Positions 1-25,335 of a stretch of DNA of 64,000 nt are shown piece after piece. The stretch comes from Pelecanus crispus (lineage: Eukaryota; Chordata; Aves; Pelecaniformes; Pelecanidae). Position numbers and translations under genes: made by a program. Under the pieces are notes generated by a model, which worked only from the letters and a program-made list of their open reading frames with translations, made no database searches and had not been told where the DNA came from. Within the stretch, counting starts at the first letter, position 1, and every line of letters starts with the position of its first letter. The DNA lies in the NCBI RefSeq assembly GCF_030463565.1, contig NC_134643.1, positions 218,602,583-218,666,582 on the forward strand, written 5' to 3'.

Positions 1-1938
1 CAAATATGAGAAAGTCAGATTAGACCCAAGGAAGAAAAATTTTCACTTGAGCATGGCTGAATATTAGAGAGGTTGCGCAAAGCAATTCTGGACTCTGCAT
101 CACCGGAGATCCTCAGAACTCCACTGGAAAAGGCCCCAAGCAACCTCATCCAACTGGCCCTGCTTTGAGCAGGAGGCTGGGACTACATGGCCTCCCAAGG
201 TCGCTCCAACCTGCGTGCTCCTATGACTCCACAAGACTATACTTTGGGTGCACCATGAGACAGATTTTATTGTTTTTTCTTTTTAATGGCATTATCATCT
301 TTATCTGCACTGATCTCCCAGGGAGTCTCAAAACTGGCAGGGGCTTTTCGTCAATGCCTAGAGTTAGAGAAGTTCCAAACAGAGTGAGCTTCATTCTGCT
401 GGTGCTGATGCAAAACCAGCAAAAGACATCCTGTTGAATCGGTATTGGCAACACCTCTCAAAGTCTCGGTTCCTCAATTTAAAAACATGGGGGAGGGAGC
501 TGCTCTTCTGAAACACTGTCCACTCGTGCTGAATAGCAAGTAGATGTTTTAGATTCAGAGATGGGCCGAGGATTCTGCTAAAAGTGACCACAGGAAAGTT
601 CTGCCAAAAATCTGTTTCCAAAATGGAGCCTGGACTAAGGATTGAGGAGAAATACATGCATAAACAGACTTCTGAAAACAGATTTACACATTATTTAATC
701 AAGTGTCAAGACTGCTTAAACCATAATGGATTAGGCAATAATGCAATCCAGATAATCTTTCAGTTGAAGGAGTCTTAACGTATTCTAAATGCTGGATCAC
801 TAGTTGCTATCTCCTTGGCTATTTCTAGCCTACTGTACAAAGGTCATGAACATTTGGAACAAAATAACAATTTTTTTGTTTTAAGATCACAGACCTTACA
901 CCTGAAGTGTGAAGCCTTGCTTCCTCAGACCAAAGTGTCAGAAGTATAACAGGAAAAGACTGCTATCTTATAAATTAATGTCAAATCAAAGTCAAAAATA
1001 TATTTCTGTAGCTTCTCCAACAAGTTTTAGACTAATACAAATTTCTGCTTTCCCTTCTCTTTACTATTCTACTCCCAAGTGAAAAATAGAAAAGAACGAC
1101 ACAGAAACCAATCCAAAGAAACAATGACCACGATAACCAAATGAGCTGTATATGTAAGGGCAATGGAGCTTGATGCATGCCCACCAAAAAAAAAAAAAAG
1201 AAAGAAAAAAACAAAATCAGATAATGCTTATCATTTTCGAAGTGCTTTATAAACATCAACTAAGCTAAATATTGTGTACAGCTGAAAACAGGCAAGAGAA
1301 GACTATGGAGCCGGCTCTCCTCCTCTCCTCCACCACCAGTGGTGTGACTACATGGAAAAAATACCAGAGATACTTCTGGACACCACCTTGCTCTCCCTTT
1401 CAGTTCCACAAGTACTATTAAAGTTGACGTTGGCAAGACAGAAAGATTATGAAATCTGTCAGACTGCAGCGGTTCATGGTTCCAACTGGGATACCCTTCA
1501 CTCAAGTGAGCTGGGAGGACACTGCAATGAAGGCCAAATTCTTATAATAAATGTACTGCTCAAGGCTTAGCAGCAGGCATCAGTAGCAGACAGCAGCATG
1601 GAAGGAGAGGGCATCAGGACATCCAGTAGACACTTCCTTGGCAAACTACTAATCTCCATGAAGATGCTAACAGAAGATGTCGCAGAAGGTCTGTAAGTTA
1701 CCCAACACTCCCTGTAGAGTCAGACAGAAACGAACATCTCATTGACATTATGGTCTCAGCTGTCCAGCTATAAACGGAGCATACAGATCCTAGGACACCT
1801 TTATTTAGGCACCTCAGGGTGGTCTGTTTCAGGACCTTAGCACTGCCAGCTGTAAAAGTTAGTTTGCTTGTGTTACTCACTACAAGAATGAAGGACTGCA
1901 ATTCTGATTCAGCTCACTGATCTGAATAGTTGACTATC

Positions 1939-2505
1939 TGTCCTGGTTTCAGCTGGGACAGAGTTAATTTTCTTCCTAGTAGCAGGCATAGTGCTGTGTT
2001 TTGGATTTAGTAGGAGAAGAATGTTGATAACACACTGATAGTTTAGTTGTTGCTAAGTACTGCTTATGCTAGTCAAGGACTTTTCAGCTTCCCATGCTCT
2101 GCCAGGTGCACAAGAAACTGGGAGGGGGCACAGCCACAACAGTTGATCCAAACTGGCCAAAGGGCTGTTCCATACCATGTGATGTCATGCTCAGTATAGA
2201 AACTGGGGGGGGGGTTGGCCAGGGAGCAGCGATTGCTGCTCGGGAACTGTCTGGGTATCAGTCGGCAGGTGGTGAGCAATTGCATTGTGCATCACTTGCT
2301 TTGTATATTAATATTATTATCATCATTATATTGTTATTATTATCATTACCATTTTACTTTATTTCAATTATTAAACTGTTCTTATCTCAACCCAGGAGTG
2401 TTTCTCACTCTTACTCCTCCAATTCTCTCCCCCATCCCACTGGGGCAGGGGGAGTGAGCGAGCGGCTGCGTGGTGCTGAGTTGCTGCTGGGGTTAAACCA
2501 CAACA
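1939..2505 (+). mobile_element. Solo LTR of an endogenous retrovirus, copy 1
   Basis: A 567-bp element starts TGTCCTGGTTTCAGC and ends with AACCACAACA, so it has TG...CA termini. It is flanked by a perfect 5-bp target duplication, CTATC, at 1934-1938 and 2506-2510. Two related elements lie at 59509 and 60901. An ATTAAA in an AT-rich stretch near 2371, in the 3' part, is a plausible LTR polyadenylation signal and supports plus orientation. There is no internal retroviral sequence on either side, so this is a solo LTR left by LTR-LTR recombination. A 5-bp duplication fits ERVL- or gamma-like integration. Family name not assigned. Confidence 0.9.
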
Positions 2506-2510
2506 CTATC

Positions 2511-5500
2511 GTGCATCCAGGAATGGCCAAAACCAGCTCCATACCTCCCATTACTCGTCAACCTTTTCCATACTTTCTTAGTTCCACTCTTACCTTTTTG
2601 AGATGGAGTGACAAGAAATTTTCAAAATAAAACTCTCCAGTGACTACAAATACTGATTTTTCAGCTTTAATAAGAGAGCACGGCATGTCTGCAATGGAGT
2701 GGAGCACTGCTGTGTGGGACAATGCCACAAGTGTTTGCTGCTATATGAAACCCAGACACAATGCTGCCTCCCCTCAACCTCATGCTGCCCGTGCTGCCTC
2801 ACCTCACCTCCTAACCCAGAGGTTTAGCTGTAATCAGGGAACAGAAGCAACACACTGCTCACACCAATGTAAGGCCATGATTTCACAGGAGAAAAAAGCA
2901 CAATCCACTTCCAGTGCTGCCTCTCTCTCTACTTTATTTCTGAAGCCATGGTGTTTCTCCTGCCTATTACCCTTTACAAGAAGAAGAAGGCTGCCCAAAA
3001 AATGTCTGGAACCAGGGAGAGGAGACTCCACCGAATGCCAGTAAATTAAGACACAGGTTTCACTTCTTCATGACTTCTGGCAGACCAGAGCAATGCAGCC
3101 TTACCTACCTCAGGGTGAAGAATGCTCCAGCATCTCCTTTGACTAACAGCGGCTTAAGAACACACCAGACCTGTTGCAACTTCCTACCCTGGTTTTGTAT
3201 AAAACTCTGAGTCACTCTTAAAATCTCTTATTTTCAAGGCACCCAAGGACCTGGCCTTAGGATATTTAGAAGGACTACCCAGCTCTCTAGGATAAAGGCT
3301 GTCATTAACAACTCCACCCTTCAATGGAACTTACATTTAACCAAGACAACCCTTCCCTGTACAGCACCACCTTTCCTTTTAAAAAAAAAAAAAATACCAG
3401 TAAGACTGTGTAATAAAGTTTCACGGATACTAAGAGCTATCACTGACTGCACTGTTTTCCATTCCAGATAGAAGGCACATAGCTTTCACTTCTCATTTAC
3501 ATATATACTGTATATAATCAATTTTAAAAAAAAAATTGCAAAACTGTAAAATCAAAACGTCACCCTGTACACACATCTCTCCCGGGAAGAGACTACAAAG
3601 GGAATAAAAGACATAATGTAACCAATGTCCACCATATATCCAATACACCATAAAAACTCTGTAACATAAACCAATATGCTTGTCACTGACATTTAAAGTA
3701 GCAATTAGATAATGGCACCTTCTCAAGCACATCTCCTCTCTGCAGGTAAAGAATATCCAGGTTTGAAATACTTACCTAACATTAAGTAGTTATTTATTCA
3801 TCAAGAAAAATCCCAACCCTATCAAGAATTAAGCATTTGAGGCAGAGTAGAGTATAACCTCTCCTTGTAAGTTAATTTGCAAGATTTCCAAGATACCTGG
3901 AAAGTAATAAAGCAAACCCGCATTTCAAAAAAACTAAAACTGATGTTTTCCTCCCACCACAATTTAAGTTTTCTTACACTATGACATTTTATGCACTAAA
4001 AAGAAACTTTAAGCAGCCGTACAGTCTGCAGATGCAGTCTTTATTTGGCCTATGTAAGCATTAAACAGAGACTTCAGTACTCATTATCCGCAGTCCATAC
4101 CAACAGCTGAGCTGTTTGCATCTAGCAGCCTTTGCAGCCCTTCCTGCAATTTAACTCCACTTTCTTCTCTCTCAAAGCCAGCAGAGCTCAAGCCACCAGA
4201 GCACTAAAAACAGGAGAGTCCAGCGTTGCAAACATTTTTACATTCTCATCGTCTAATACAGTCAACTAATAAATCCTGTCTTTCCCAGTCTCCCATAAGA
4301 AATACTTTTCTAGATGCCAAAACACTCAACAACCGAGAGCAAAAGGGAATTTAAAATGAATCATGCACTGTCACAGGGCAGATGGCCTAAGAATGTCCGA
4401 AGTTTTTAGAACTTTCTAATTTCGTTCTATCTGCATGTGCAAGTTCTCGCTCTTGATGTCCCTGCAGTCCAACACAGTCTGCAGAAAATACAGATATACT
4501 GCAGAAGAAGAAACAAATGAATCGCAGTTAGAGGAAAGAAAAGGATCAGTGGAGGGAAAAAGGATGAAGCAAAAAGAATCCTAGATATTTGATCATTAAA
4601 AACATAAACAGCAGAGCTAGAAAAAAGATAACAGAGAGAACGCTTCAGGAAAAAAGCTGAAAATAACAGATTCAGTTCTAAAAAAATTCAGGTATGTTAA
4701 AATATTAAGAAATAAGTAGTCAGAAAATTTTCAAGCATTCAAATACCATAATACAGGTGTTAAATGATGTTTTAATATTTTAAATGCCTATTGCTAGTTT
4801 TCCAGTGATTTGCAAACTCCTAAGACAAAATTCCAAGCCTCTCCTACATACAAGAGTAGACTTTTGTTATTTAAATGACAGCTGAGTCACACACATGCAA
4901 CCGTATGCTGAAATTTTAAGGAAGTAAAAAATCTTACAGCAACAAGTCTAAAGAATTAGTAGCACAAGTGGAGACAGCTTAAGAAAATTATCATTATATT
5001 TATTGCTGTATTTGCTTCATCTGTGCACAAGTTGTACTTCACAACTAAAACCCAGAAGAGACTATTAAACTACACAGTCTGCGTATCACTGGATATTGTA
5101 ATTATAAGGGTAAGCATATGTGCATCTGGATGAAATTTAGATAGATCACAACACTTCCGTCCTCAGACAACCAAACTTTTGCATGCTACGGTCAGACAAG
5201 ACAAATACGTTACTCTCTAATAACACCTTCAAGTAAGAAGTTATTTGATGAAATATACCCCAACTGTCCTTGTGGGACATCTGTGCCCTACACACACACA
5301 GGAGGGGGCAGAATTAAACACCTGCCAGCCTGACTTCCAGAGAAAGTATTTCTGGCCCCAAAAACAACTAGTTCAGTACTAAGAATGTGGTCAAGTAAAG
5401 CCTCTTGAATAAGGTAAGTCAAACATGGGGGAAAGATTTCCATTCCACACCTCAAGACTGATCCAGCACTGCCTGGTGTCCCATTACCACCTGTGGGAAA

Positions 5501-6245
5501 ACCAAAAATAGAAAGCCTCTGCCTTAGTTTTTAAGAGAAATAACTCCTTTCCTCAATTCTGCACACAACTGTTTAAAACTTGAAACCCAAAATTCAATTA
5601 TCCTTTAACGCAGGCTTGGCAGTGTTAGGCGGCTTTTGAAGGCAACCCCACACCCTTGTTACTTACTATCAAAGGGAACGAACCGCAGGATTAATACATG
5701 ACATATCACAGCAAAAGCCATGGCCACAAACCTGTCCTCCAAAATCCTTGAATATACAAGCACCATAAAAAGCTGATTATTTTTTATGCACCTAGCCCAG
5801 ACTGGAAGATTTCTCCTTCTCCTGTTCATCAACCCAATGTAAACTGACCACAGATTTACTCTCCAATGGTAATCACCCCATTTCCCCTACAGTTTAAAAC
5901 AAGCTCTGATTTAACTCTCACTGAAACATTTTGGCCATTACCATCTTGAAATAGATGAAAATGTTCACATATATGAAAAACTCTATTTAACTCATTAAAA
6001 AAAAAACATTGCTATGAAATTATATTTAGCATAGGTGGAAAAACCATGAGAGACAGGCTACTACATCTCTAAGATTGTTTTCATGTGAATAGAAATAAGG
6101 GTAGAAGGAAGAAACGTGGGGTTTAGACCTTTACGTACAGTACAATACAGAGGGGATTTGGAAGGAGATTACCTCTCAAATCAAGTGCAAACACTCTTCA
6201 AGTAATAAATCAAAAAAAAAAAAAAAAAGCATAAAAAAAAGGTAA
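2511..6245. other. Unique AT-rich intronic sequence
   Basis: I see no exon, RNA gene or recognisable repeat here. The stretch has ordinary A-runs (for example 3380-3394 and 6212-6228) and no long open frame without frequent stops. The A-rich end at 6212-6240 directly abuts the 5'-truncated CR1 that follows. Confidence 0.5.
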
Positions 6246-6842
6246 TGCATCAAAAGCAACGTGGCCAGCAGGTCGAGGGAGGTGATTCTGCCTCTCTACT
6301 CTGCTCTGGTGAGACCTCACCTGCAGCCCTGCGTCCAGCTCTGGGGCCCTCAGCACAGGAAGGACATGGACCTGTTGGAGTGGGTCCAGAGGAGGGCCAC
6401 CAAAATGATCCGAGGGCTGGAGCACCTCTCCTACGAGGCCAGGCTGAGAGAGTTGGGGTTGTTCAGCCTGGACAAGAGAAGGCTCCAGGGAGACCATATT
6501 GCGGCCTTCCAGTACTTACACAGGGCTTACGAGAAAGATGGGGACAGACTTTTTCCTAGGGTCTGTACTGACAGGACAAAGGGCGATGGTTTTAACTGAA
6601 AGAGGGTAGACTTAAGACTGGACTTAAGGAAGAAATTTGTTACGATGAAGGTGGTAAAACACTGGAACAGGCTTCCCAGAGAAGTTGTAGATGCCTCATC
6701 CCTGGAAACATTCAAGGCCAGGTTGGACGGGGCTCTGGGCAACCTGGTTTAGTGGAAGATGTCCCTGCCCGTGGCATGGGAGTTGGTCTGGATGATGTTT
6801 AAAGGTCCCTTCCAACCCAAACCATTCCATGATTCTATAATC
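6246..6842 (+). mobile_element. CR1 LINE, 5'-truncated, plus strand
   Basis: In forward frames the element encodes the C-terminal part of the CR1 ORF2 protein: [19 protein letters not shown], then [29 protein letters not shown]. It then runs through the typical 3' region to a CCATGATTCTATA end near 6840. The reverse transcriptase core is absent, so it is a truncated, inactive copy. The frame breaks at the TGA near 6597, with further coding-like sequence after it. It sits antisense to TMEM135 within the presumed intron 1. Confidence 0.92.
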
Positions 6843-9800
6843 ACTAGTCACTCTAAGAATAAACATTGCTAATGACTTGAACTCTAAGGCCTACTGTATT
6901 TTATGTCTGAAGTATTAAAAAAAGCCTACTCAGTAACAATAAACAGACAGAAAAGTTATTTTCTAGCATTAACTACAGAACTCACACAAATGCACTTTGA
7001 CTCTCCAACATAAAAACATAATTACGAAAAATCAGTCCGCCAGATTCAAGATACCATCAGTTTGTGGAAGAGTATTACCGAAGCCCTTTCTTTTTTTAAT
7101 TTAGCCTTCATATACAAGTTTTAAGCCCTACAGAACTAAGAAATCAGAACTGATTTATTCTGTCTTAACCATAGAAAGAACATATGCATTTCCAACATCA
7201 TCCTTAAAACACAGCTACATAGTCTAGTGCAAGACTTTGAGGGTAGGCTATCAATGTGTTCCAGTGGAAAAGGAACACAACTCAAAAACAAGCTCTCCCA
7301 TGATCAAAGGCACCAGTCAGGCCTGATTATTTTAACCATGTGTCATGTAACGCCTACAAGTAATCATCATCTAACCACAATAACCTGAGCTTCACCTCCA
7401 GTATCCTCAGTCTTCACCTACAGAATTACAGATTCTACAGGATGCACTGCATTTGACTTAATGAATGTGCTAATTGGCTGACCAATGTACACAGTCTGAC
7501 AGGTTACACGGCAAGCTAAAAAACCACAGACCTTGCACTAACCCTGCTGTTGTGCGTACAACATCATTTTTTCTCTCCCTCCTCCATCAAACCACTATTT
7601 CCTAAGTTTGTACAAAATGTATGTCTTTAAGAACATTACCTCTGCATCAAATTTTAGTGAAATTAGCCAATACATACAGCACTGATCGATGGAAACTGAA
7701 AAAAAGCACCATCATCTCTCTCTCTCATTCCTTCACAATATCCAACTAAAATCAAGCACATCATAATGAACTTTTATTTAAAAAAAAGAAAAAACACCCC
7801 CAAAAAAAGAAAAAAAAAGCTACAGAAATATTCAGACACCTAGCCAAATCTTCAGGAAGGCAGAGTTCAATGACATTTATAAGAGTGCGTATCTGGCACA
7901 GTTAGGCACCTTTAAAATGCAAATTTAGAGATGACCAATAATGCTGTGTAGATGGTTTATGTAATACATACTCTGAAAGTCATGAAAGAGCCAAGGAAAA
8001 TCTTGTAACTTAAGTCACACGTGCATGCTAAAAGTGAAGCAATCCTCAGTATTTAAACTAGTTAAGAAAATACCTCAGATTACTCAAGCGGCAGGCAGAC
8101 CGCTGACACCTGACTGATGTCAGATGTCTTTCATAATTATATTCAATTATTTCTATGTTCTTTTATAACCATTTGCAATTTTGTATTAATTTTACAAGAA
8201 CATTATTCTTTTGCCATATACAAATTATTTTTAAGCACTTTGGAGTAACTAAATCTCAAAATGCCCTCAGGTAACACTTGGGTTTTGAAAGACACTTGTT
8301 CAAATCAGCAATTTGTTTCTCATGCCTCCTCTTAAACATTCAGATTTGTTGTTCCTCAATTAGCTGGTCTCTCCCTGATTTCACGGATTACAAAACCTGG
8401 CTTCCAGATTTTTTCATTTCATAAGTCAGTTCCTGCAACACTCTGAGGAAAGGCATGTGCCTCCTGCTCTCTGACTTCCTCTGCCCCTTGCGAGACATTA
8501 TATGAGGATCACTGTCAGGGGGTCAGGCTGTTTTGGCTTGGCTTTTTTAAAATTTTCCATATCATCCACGCAACTAAAAAAAGAAATGAACAGTACTCAC
8601 GTACTCTTTGAATGACATCTAAATTACCTTCAATCCTGGCATCACTCTCATTCCATGACGACTTATCTTTGCCACTTGTTTCCCTTGTACTTAAATGAGT
8701 AGACGGCTATTTTTCACTCCTCTTGAAATGCCTAACTCAGTATAATTTTCAATTATTTTCATCCTACCCTGATATTTTTACACTCTGCTATACAGCTGTA
8801 CCAACTTAAGAGAAAAGATTTACATCTCCTTGATAAACAGTCTCTTTAACAATTTTTGCTGGTTCCCAGTATTTGTAGCGTCTTTACAAGATCTTTGCTC
8901 AGTCCATCAAGGCTGGGGCTTTCCCTGGTTTCCACCATTACTGCGATGCAGGCTCCAGATTACTCCTTGCATCTTTGAGCATAAATTCTTTAGTCCACCT
9001 GAATTCATTAACTGATTCTTTCAAAATTCTCAGTGTCTCAGCAAAAGACTATTTCTGTTTATTTTCAATTTATGGAAGAATTTTACCCATCTGGCCCGAA
9101 AGCCACCTGAACAGAGCAGAACGATCACAGCCTGGAATGAAGATGTCGCAGCCAGATTCTTACTTTAGTAACATTTAAGCTAATTTTAGCCACAATTAAC
9201 CCAGCTTCCAGAACAATCTGAAGGGAAGAACACACTGACCTACCTGTTTTTCATAACACAGCACAGAAACAGGGGACACTACACAGCACTAAGATGATCA
9301 GATATCCCAACAGAATGCAATCACACACCACCGTCCCAGCAACTCCAGGTACCGGGTCCTGACAGAAGGGAGTTTCTTGATGGCCCCTCCCAGAGATCCA
9401 AGCCGGCATACAAAAGCATATTCAAGGGTAGCACTAACATCCTTGTCTCCCCACCCTACTTCCAAAAACACAATGGTTTGCAGCACAAAAAAAACAAAAA
9501 ACACATTTTAATATACCCGGCAATTCTGGACTATTTTAGAATACAATCTGGCCAGTACAGCCTTCTCACACACCTCAGAATATGACACATGATGACTATG
9601 TCTACGCTGGCAGATAAGCCAGGATCTGTTTTAGTGTTAGCTGGCTCCCCAGCTTTGCCCAGGGCCAGTCCAAACAGCTCTCCCTAACAGAAACTGCAGG
9701 CGAAGGGAGCCTGAAGCAGCAGCGGCACGGCTGGCGTGCACCATCCATCCTTGGCCAACCTCTGGCTCCATCCTACAGCGATGTACGCATAGCCAGGGAA

Positions 9801-12800
9801 GTGATGCGACATTCATGCTTCATTCTGCCTCACCTCGATCTTTGGCCAGTGATTGTGTCTTCCATCCAACAGTTTTCAAACTAATTCATTAGCGCAATAA
9901 TTAGGTTTGTTCTTGTTATAACCTCTAGTCAATCAGTGATTTATGTGTGAAGAGACCTGCCAGCTGCCATGTGCATGACTACCTGGCCCATGCTGTCCTA
10001 GTACCAATGTCCCTCTCACGTTTATACAGGAAGAAAACACACCTTATACTTGTACAATTGCTGATAGCATTTGTGTCTTTAACAGTATTATATACAATGC
10101 TGTCCTAGGGAGCTTACAAAATAAATAATGCCAATTAAGAGAAAGAATACAGATACTCAGGGGTCAAAGAGGGCCTAGGAAGACAACAGCACTGGAATCG
10201 CAAGTAGGAAAAAAACCTTTTGACACAAAGAAGCAATTGGCCTCTAAGAACCTGAAGGCTACTACAAGCACAGGAGGAAGCAGATATGGCACAAGTATGA
10301 CAAATATTACAAATGAGACCCAAGTAAGTGTGAAATGAGTATGAAAAGAGCATCAAAAGTGAGACCAAAATGAGTATGAAAGGGTTTGAGAAGAAATTAA
10401 GTGAAAGAAATCAATAAGATACAGCAAGCCCCGAGGATCATTAAAAATGTGCTGGAATAGCAGACTCAGGTTACACCTGTTCCGCTAAATAATTGGCTGA
10501 ACCATCCCCCAGTCCAGAGGACACGGCAAACAGGCCCGCTGGCATCCACACTGCTTGAGGCCTGGTGCTCCTCTCCTCTACACCAGCAGATCCGTCTCGG
10601 AGAGAGGCGTCTGGAGTCAGAGCCAGGAGTAAACTAACAGTCGGTGTGAACCACGACAGGGCCAGTGCTCAAGCTGTTCCCCGGCTGTGTCATTTAGCAG
10701 CAGAGGCACACCGGGTGAAGGAAGGGCAGCAGACCTTGGGTGGGAAGGGGAGGAAGCCTGGCTTAAATTAAGTGAAGAAAACAGATGATCAGACTGGGAG
10801 AAAGAAAAGGTGAAAGACACGAATGACTCTTGTCATCCCACAGGCAAAAAGTTAGAAGAATTAGCTTAACCGCAAACAGATGATTTTTACCATATTTTGA
10901 TGAAGAGGAAATGTTACCACCAGATCCAATTACCTCGATATACTACAAAGACTTCATACTAAGGACTAAGCATACTCATCTACTGCAAAACGTGCACCAT
11001 CACGAAACAAGTGCCTAAAACCTACAAACCCTCAGGAGACAGAGGACTTCGCTCTAACGCATGTGATGAATGGCAGATTTCCCATGTGACATCAACAGAA
11101 ATCCCAGGAAACAGAAGCCGAGACAATTCAAATCTGGTATGCCAGCCTCTCATTTCCCTTTCTCCAGCTTTATGCGATTTCCCTGTGAAATGGCTCTCTT
11201 CTCCCCACCTCTGTGAATTTCTAAAAGTCTGAATTCTTCAACTTTGAAAATACAAGCTTACACCTTCACATTTTCTTTAGCCTTGACTAATCCAAAGCAG
11301 AAGTACAGACAGAACGAAGTACTACAAACTCTGATGAAGGACTTTTTCAGTAGAGTTTTCTTAAGAAAACTTTCAAGGCAGGCAGTTTTTAAAAAGCGTA
11401 ATTATAAGGTTTATGGGAGACCGTTTGGGGTTTCTTTTGGGGGTATAGGTGTTAAGCAATTTTTAACTTTTTTATTTCTTTTTTTTGGGGGGGTAAAAGC
11501 AGGTCTCAGAAGACTTACACATTGGGACACTCGGTTTGTGAAATACAAGCAGTCTTAATTATGAAATAGGCATTCCTGTCAGCCACTTCGTATGGGGAGG
11601 GACAATTCAATTTAGATAGAAAACCTACTTTTACTAAAGCAATCAATTTGTACTGGAGCAAAAATAAAGACAGTGAAAGTATGATATCTGAAGATTGTAT
11701 TTTTTCCAGCTAAAAAAAATACTCAAGGACAGTTATTTAAACAAACAAACAAAAAAAAAAACCAGTACAGCACTATTTAAAAGCAAAGACTCTTTACAGC
11801 CATTTACTAACATCAGTATTTTATTCCTCAAATACTAGCACCATCTAATTTGGCTCCATCAGTCTCCCACTGACTGAAGTGACTGAAGAGCAGCAAAACA
11901 TTTAAGAGGTGTGGGGTGTAGGTATTACAAGTTTGGACTCTGGATTATAACTGTCCCTAATCATGTTCTCTCCCAGAATGACCTCTGGCAATTTATTCTC
12001 ATCTATTCATTCTAATTCATTTCCACGCAAGCTTTTGTGAAAGGAAACTCTTTCATCTAGTTTCCTTAGTTGTCAGCTTGTGGCAACAGAAGGAACAAAC
12101 AAGCAGAAGCCATTTTACAGGCTTGACATAGAAAAATGAAGTGCATTTTTTTGTTGCTGAGCTGTACAAAGGAGTGGGACTAAGTAGTACCAGAAACATT
12201 CTGAACATACACTGATATAAATACAAAGGTAAAATAACTTAAGTTCATCCCCCTATGTGAATCTCAGAATACAGGAAAGGACTGAATGTTTACACTGTCC
12301 AACTGTGGTATTTCATTTACAAATACAAGGTTTTCAAGCACCGCTTTAAGTCCAGCAAAGAATGACATTAGTGATGACTCTCCTGATTCAGGACCGCTCC
12401 TTCCCTGCCAACCTACTTAATGTGCAAGGCTTCTGCTTCCTCCTCTGCAGTCCCCACTGCACCCTTGCACTCTTTACCTTACGCTGGCTCTGGTGCTCGT
12501 CAAACCCTGCTTCATAAATCAATTCAACTAACGCAGCTGAAAATTAGCCCAGCTAAAAGCAGGGTAGTAACCTCTTCTGGGCTAGTGAATGAATCAAATC
12601 TGCTCAAGGAGAGATAAGGTCCAAGACCACACAAAGAAAGGAGCATAGTTATGTGTCGGGGAGCAAAGGCAGGCAAGTGCTTCCTCCCTCTTTAGGTAGC
12701 AGCAAGATTTTAGAGCAGCTCAGCTTTAAACTGATGTCAAGTTAAACACTGTCAGCAAAAACCTAAGAAAATTAAAAACTATAAAGAAGGCAGTATGAAA

Positions 12801-14047
12801 ACTGATGCAGATGTGTTGCAGCGCAGCATGACATTGGTTGAGAAGGTTCCCACCCCACCTTGGATTTGTGACAAGATGTAAATGTTCATGGGCCCACAAC
12901 GTAAAACAGATCAGGAAAACATTTTGGATTTGCGGGGTTCATCTTCTTTTCAAAGAAATAAAAAGGGGGAGCTTTCCCCCTAAACCATGACTGCACAACC
13001 GAGTGAACCGTAACATGGCTATAAGCAGGGATCTCTTTACCAGGCTTGGAGGCTGGAGAACTTTGATATAATTACAGACCTGTTTAAGCTGCTTTATCTT
13101 TAGCCAGACCTGACAGATCACCACTACACCTCTCACGGTTTATTTCAGGCCCATTCTCTGCTGGTACAAGTATTCAAGCTACCACACAGCAAACTGGATC
13201 AGAAAAGGGATACAAAGAAAAAATTACTGGGGGGGGGGGGGGAGGAGGAGGAAAGGGAATGTTCTTCTCTTAGTTTCCTGATCCAGCTTACTGTATGCTC
13301 ACACAAACAGCTGCCACTTCTGTTTGTGTCAGTTCAGAGTGAAAATGTTCACTGTCAGACATGACAACTCCTTAGGACCACACTGCTACCAGTTGTTAAC
13401 TTTTTTTATCATGTAATTGGATGTTGTCACAGTTTTCACACAAGGAACGCTTCAATGGGAGCTTAAACGAATTAGCCCAGGACTGCTGCAGTCCCACTCC
13501 TTCCCTTCTCTTTATTACATGTCTTGTGTTGTACCAGCACTGGTACAGAGTTGAAAGTACAGACTCGATGACTTGTTTTTCTTTCTTTAGGACTTAGCTT
13601 GGGGCCAGCTCACCACTCAAGCCCCCAAGCACCACGACAGGAGAAACACAGAGGCAGGAACAGAAGGAAGTGCTCACCTGCAGCAATTCCAGCTTAGATC
13701 AGCTTTCAGAATATGTTTACACAAACGGATGCAAACAGATCTGACTCCTCTACCTACACCCTAATTTGCTGGAAGCAAGCCAGCTGCAACTGAGGTGATA
13801 TAACCGAATCTAACTGCAACCCAAGATCTCTCACCTGTAGGATTCTCTCTGAATACTTCAGCTTTAATGTTTTTGGGTTTTTAGCCTTGCTTCAGTTATA
13901 CAATGGAACCTCCTTGGTCCTAAGGCACTGATTACGAAGGTGTCACCAACAGTAATACACACGTGCTCTTGCTACTGCCAAAGATACCATGCTAGCCTCT
14001 CAGGCAAATACTAAGTCTTTTTATTCAGGTATCGTGGGTACTGGAAG
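6843..14047. other. Unique intronic sequence, no feature recognised
   Basis: About 7.2 kb of AT-rich sequence with small homopolymer runs. No exon-like frame with recognisable protein similarity was found on either strand. The one notable simple repeat is a G14 run at 13229-13242 followed by GGA units. Confidence 0.5.
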
Positions 14048-14089
14048 ATGATGAAAATACGATTTTCAGACCATACCCTTGCCCTCCTA

Positions 14090-25231
<11,142 letters not shown>

Positions 25232-25335
25232 GAATCATAGAATCGTTTAGGTTGGAAAAGACCTTTAAGATCATCCAGTCCAAACATTAACCTACACTAC
25301 CAAATCCACTCTAAACCAATCAAGGGTAGACTAGA

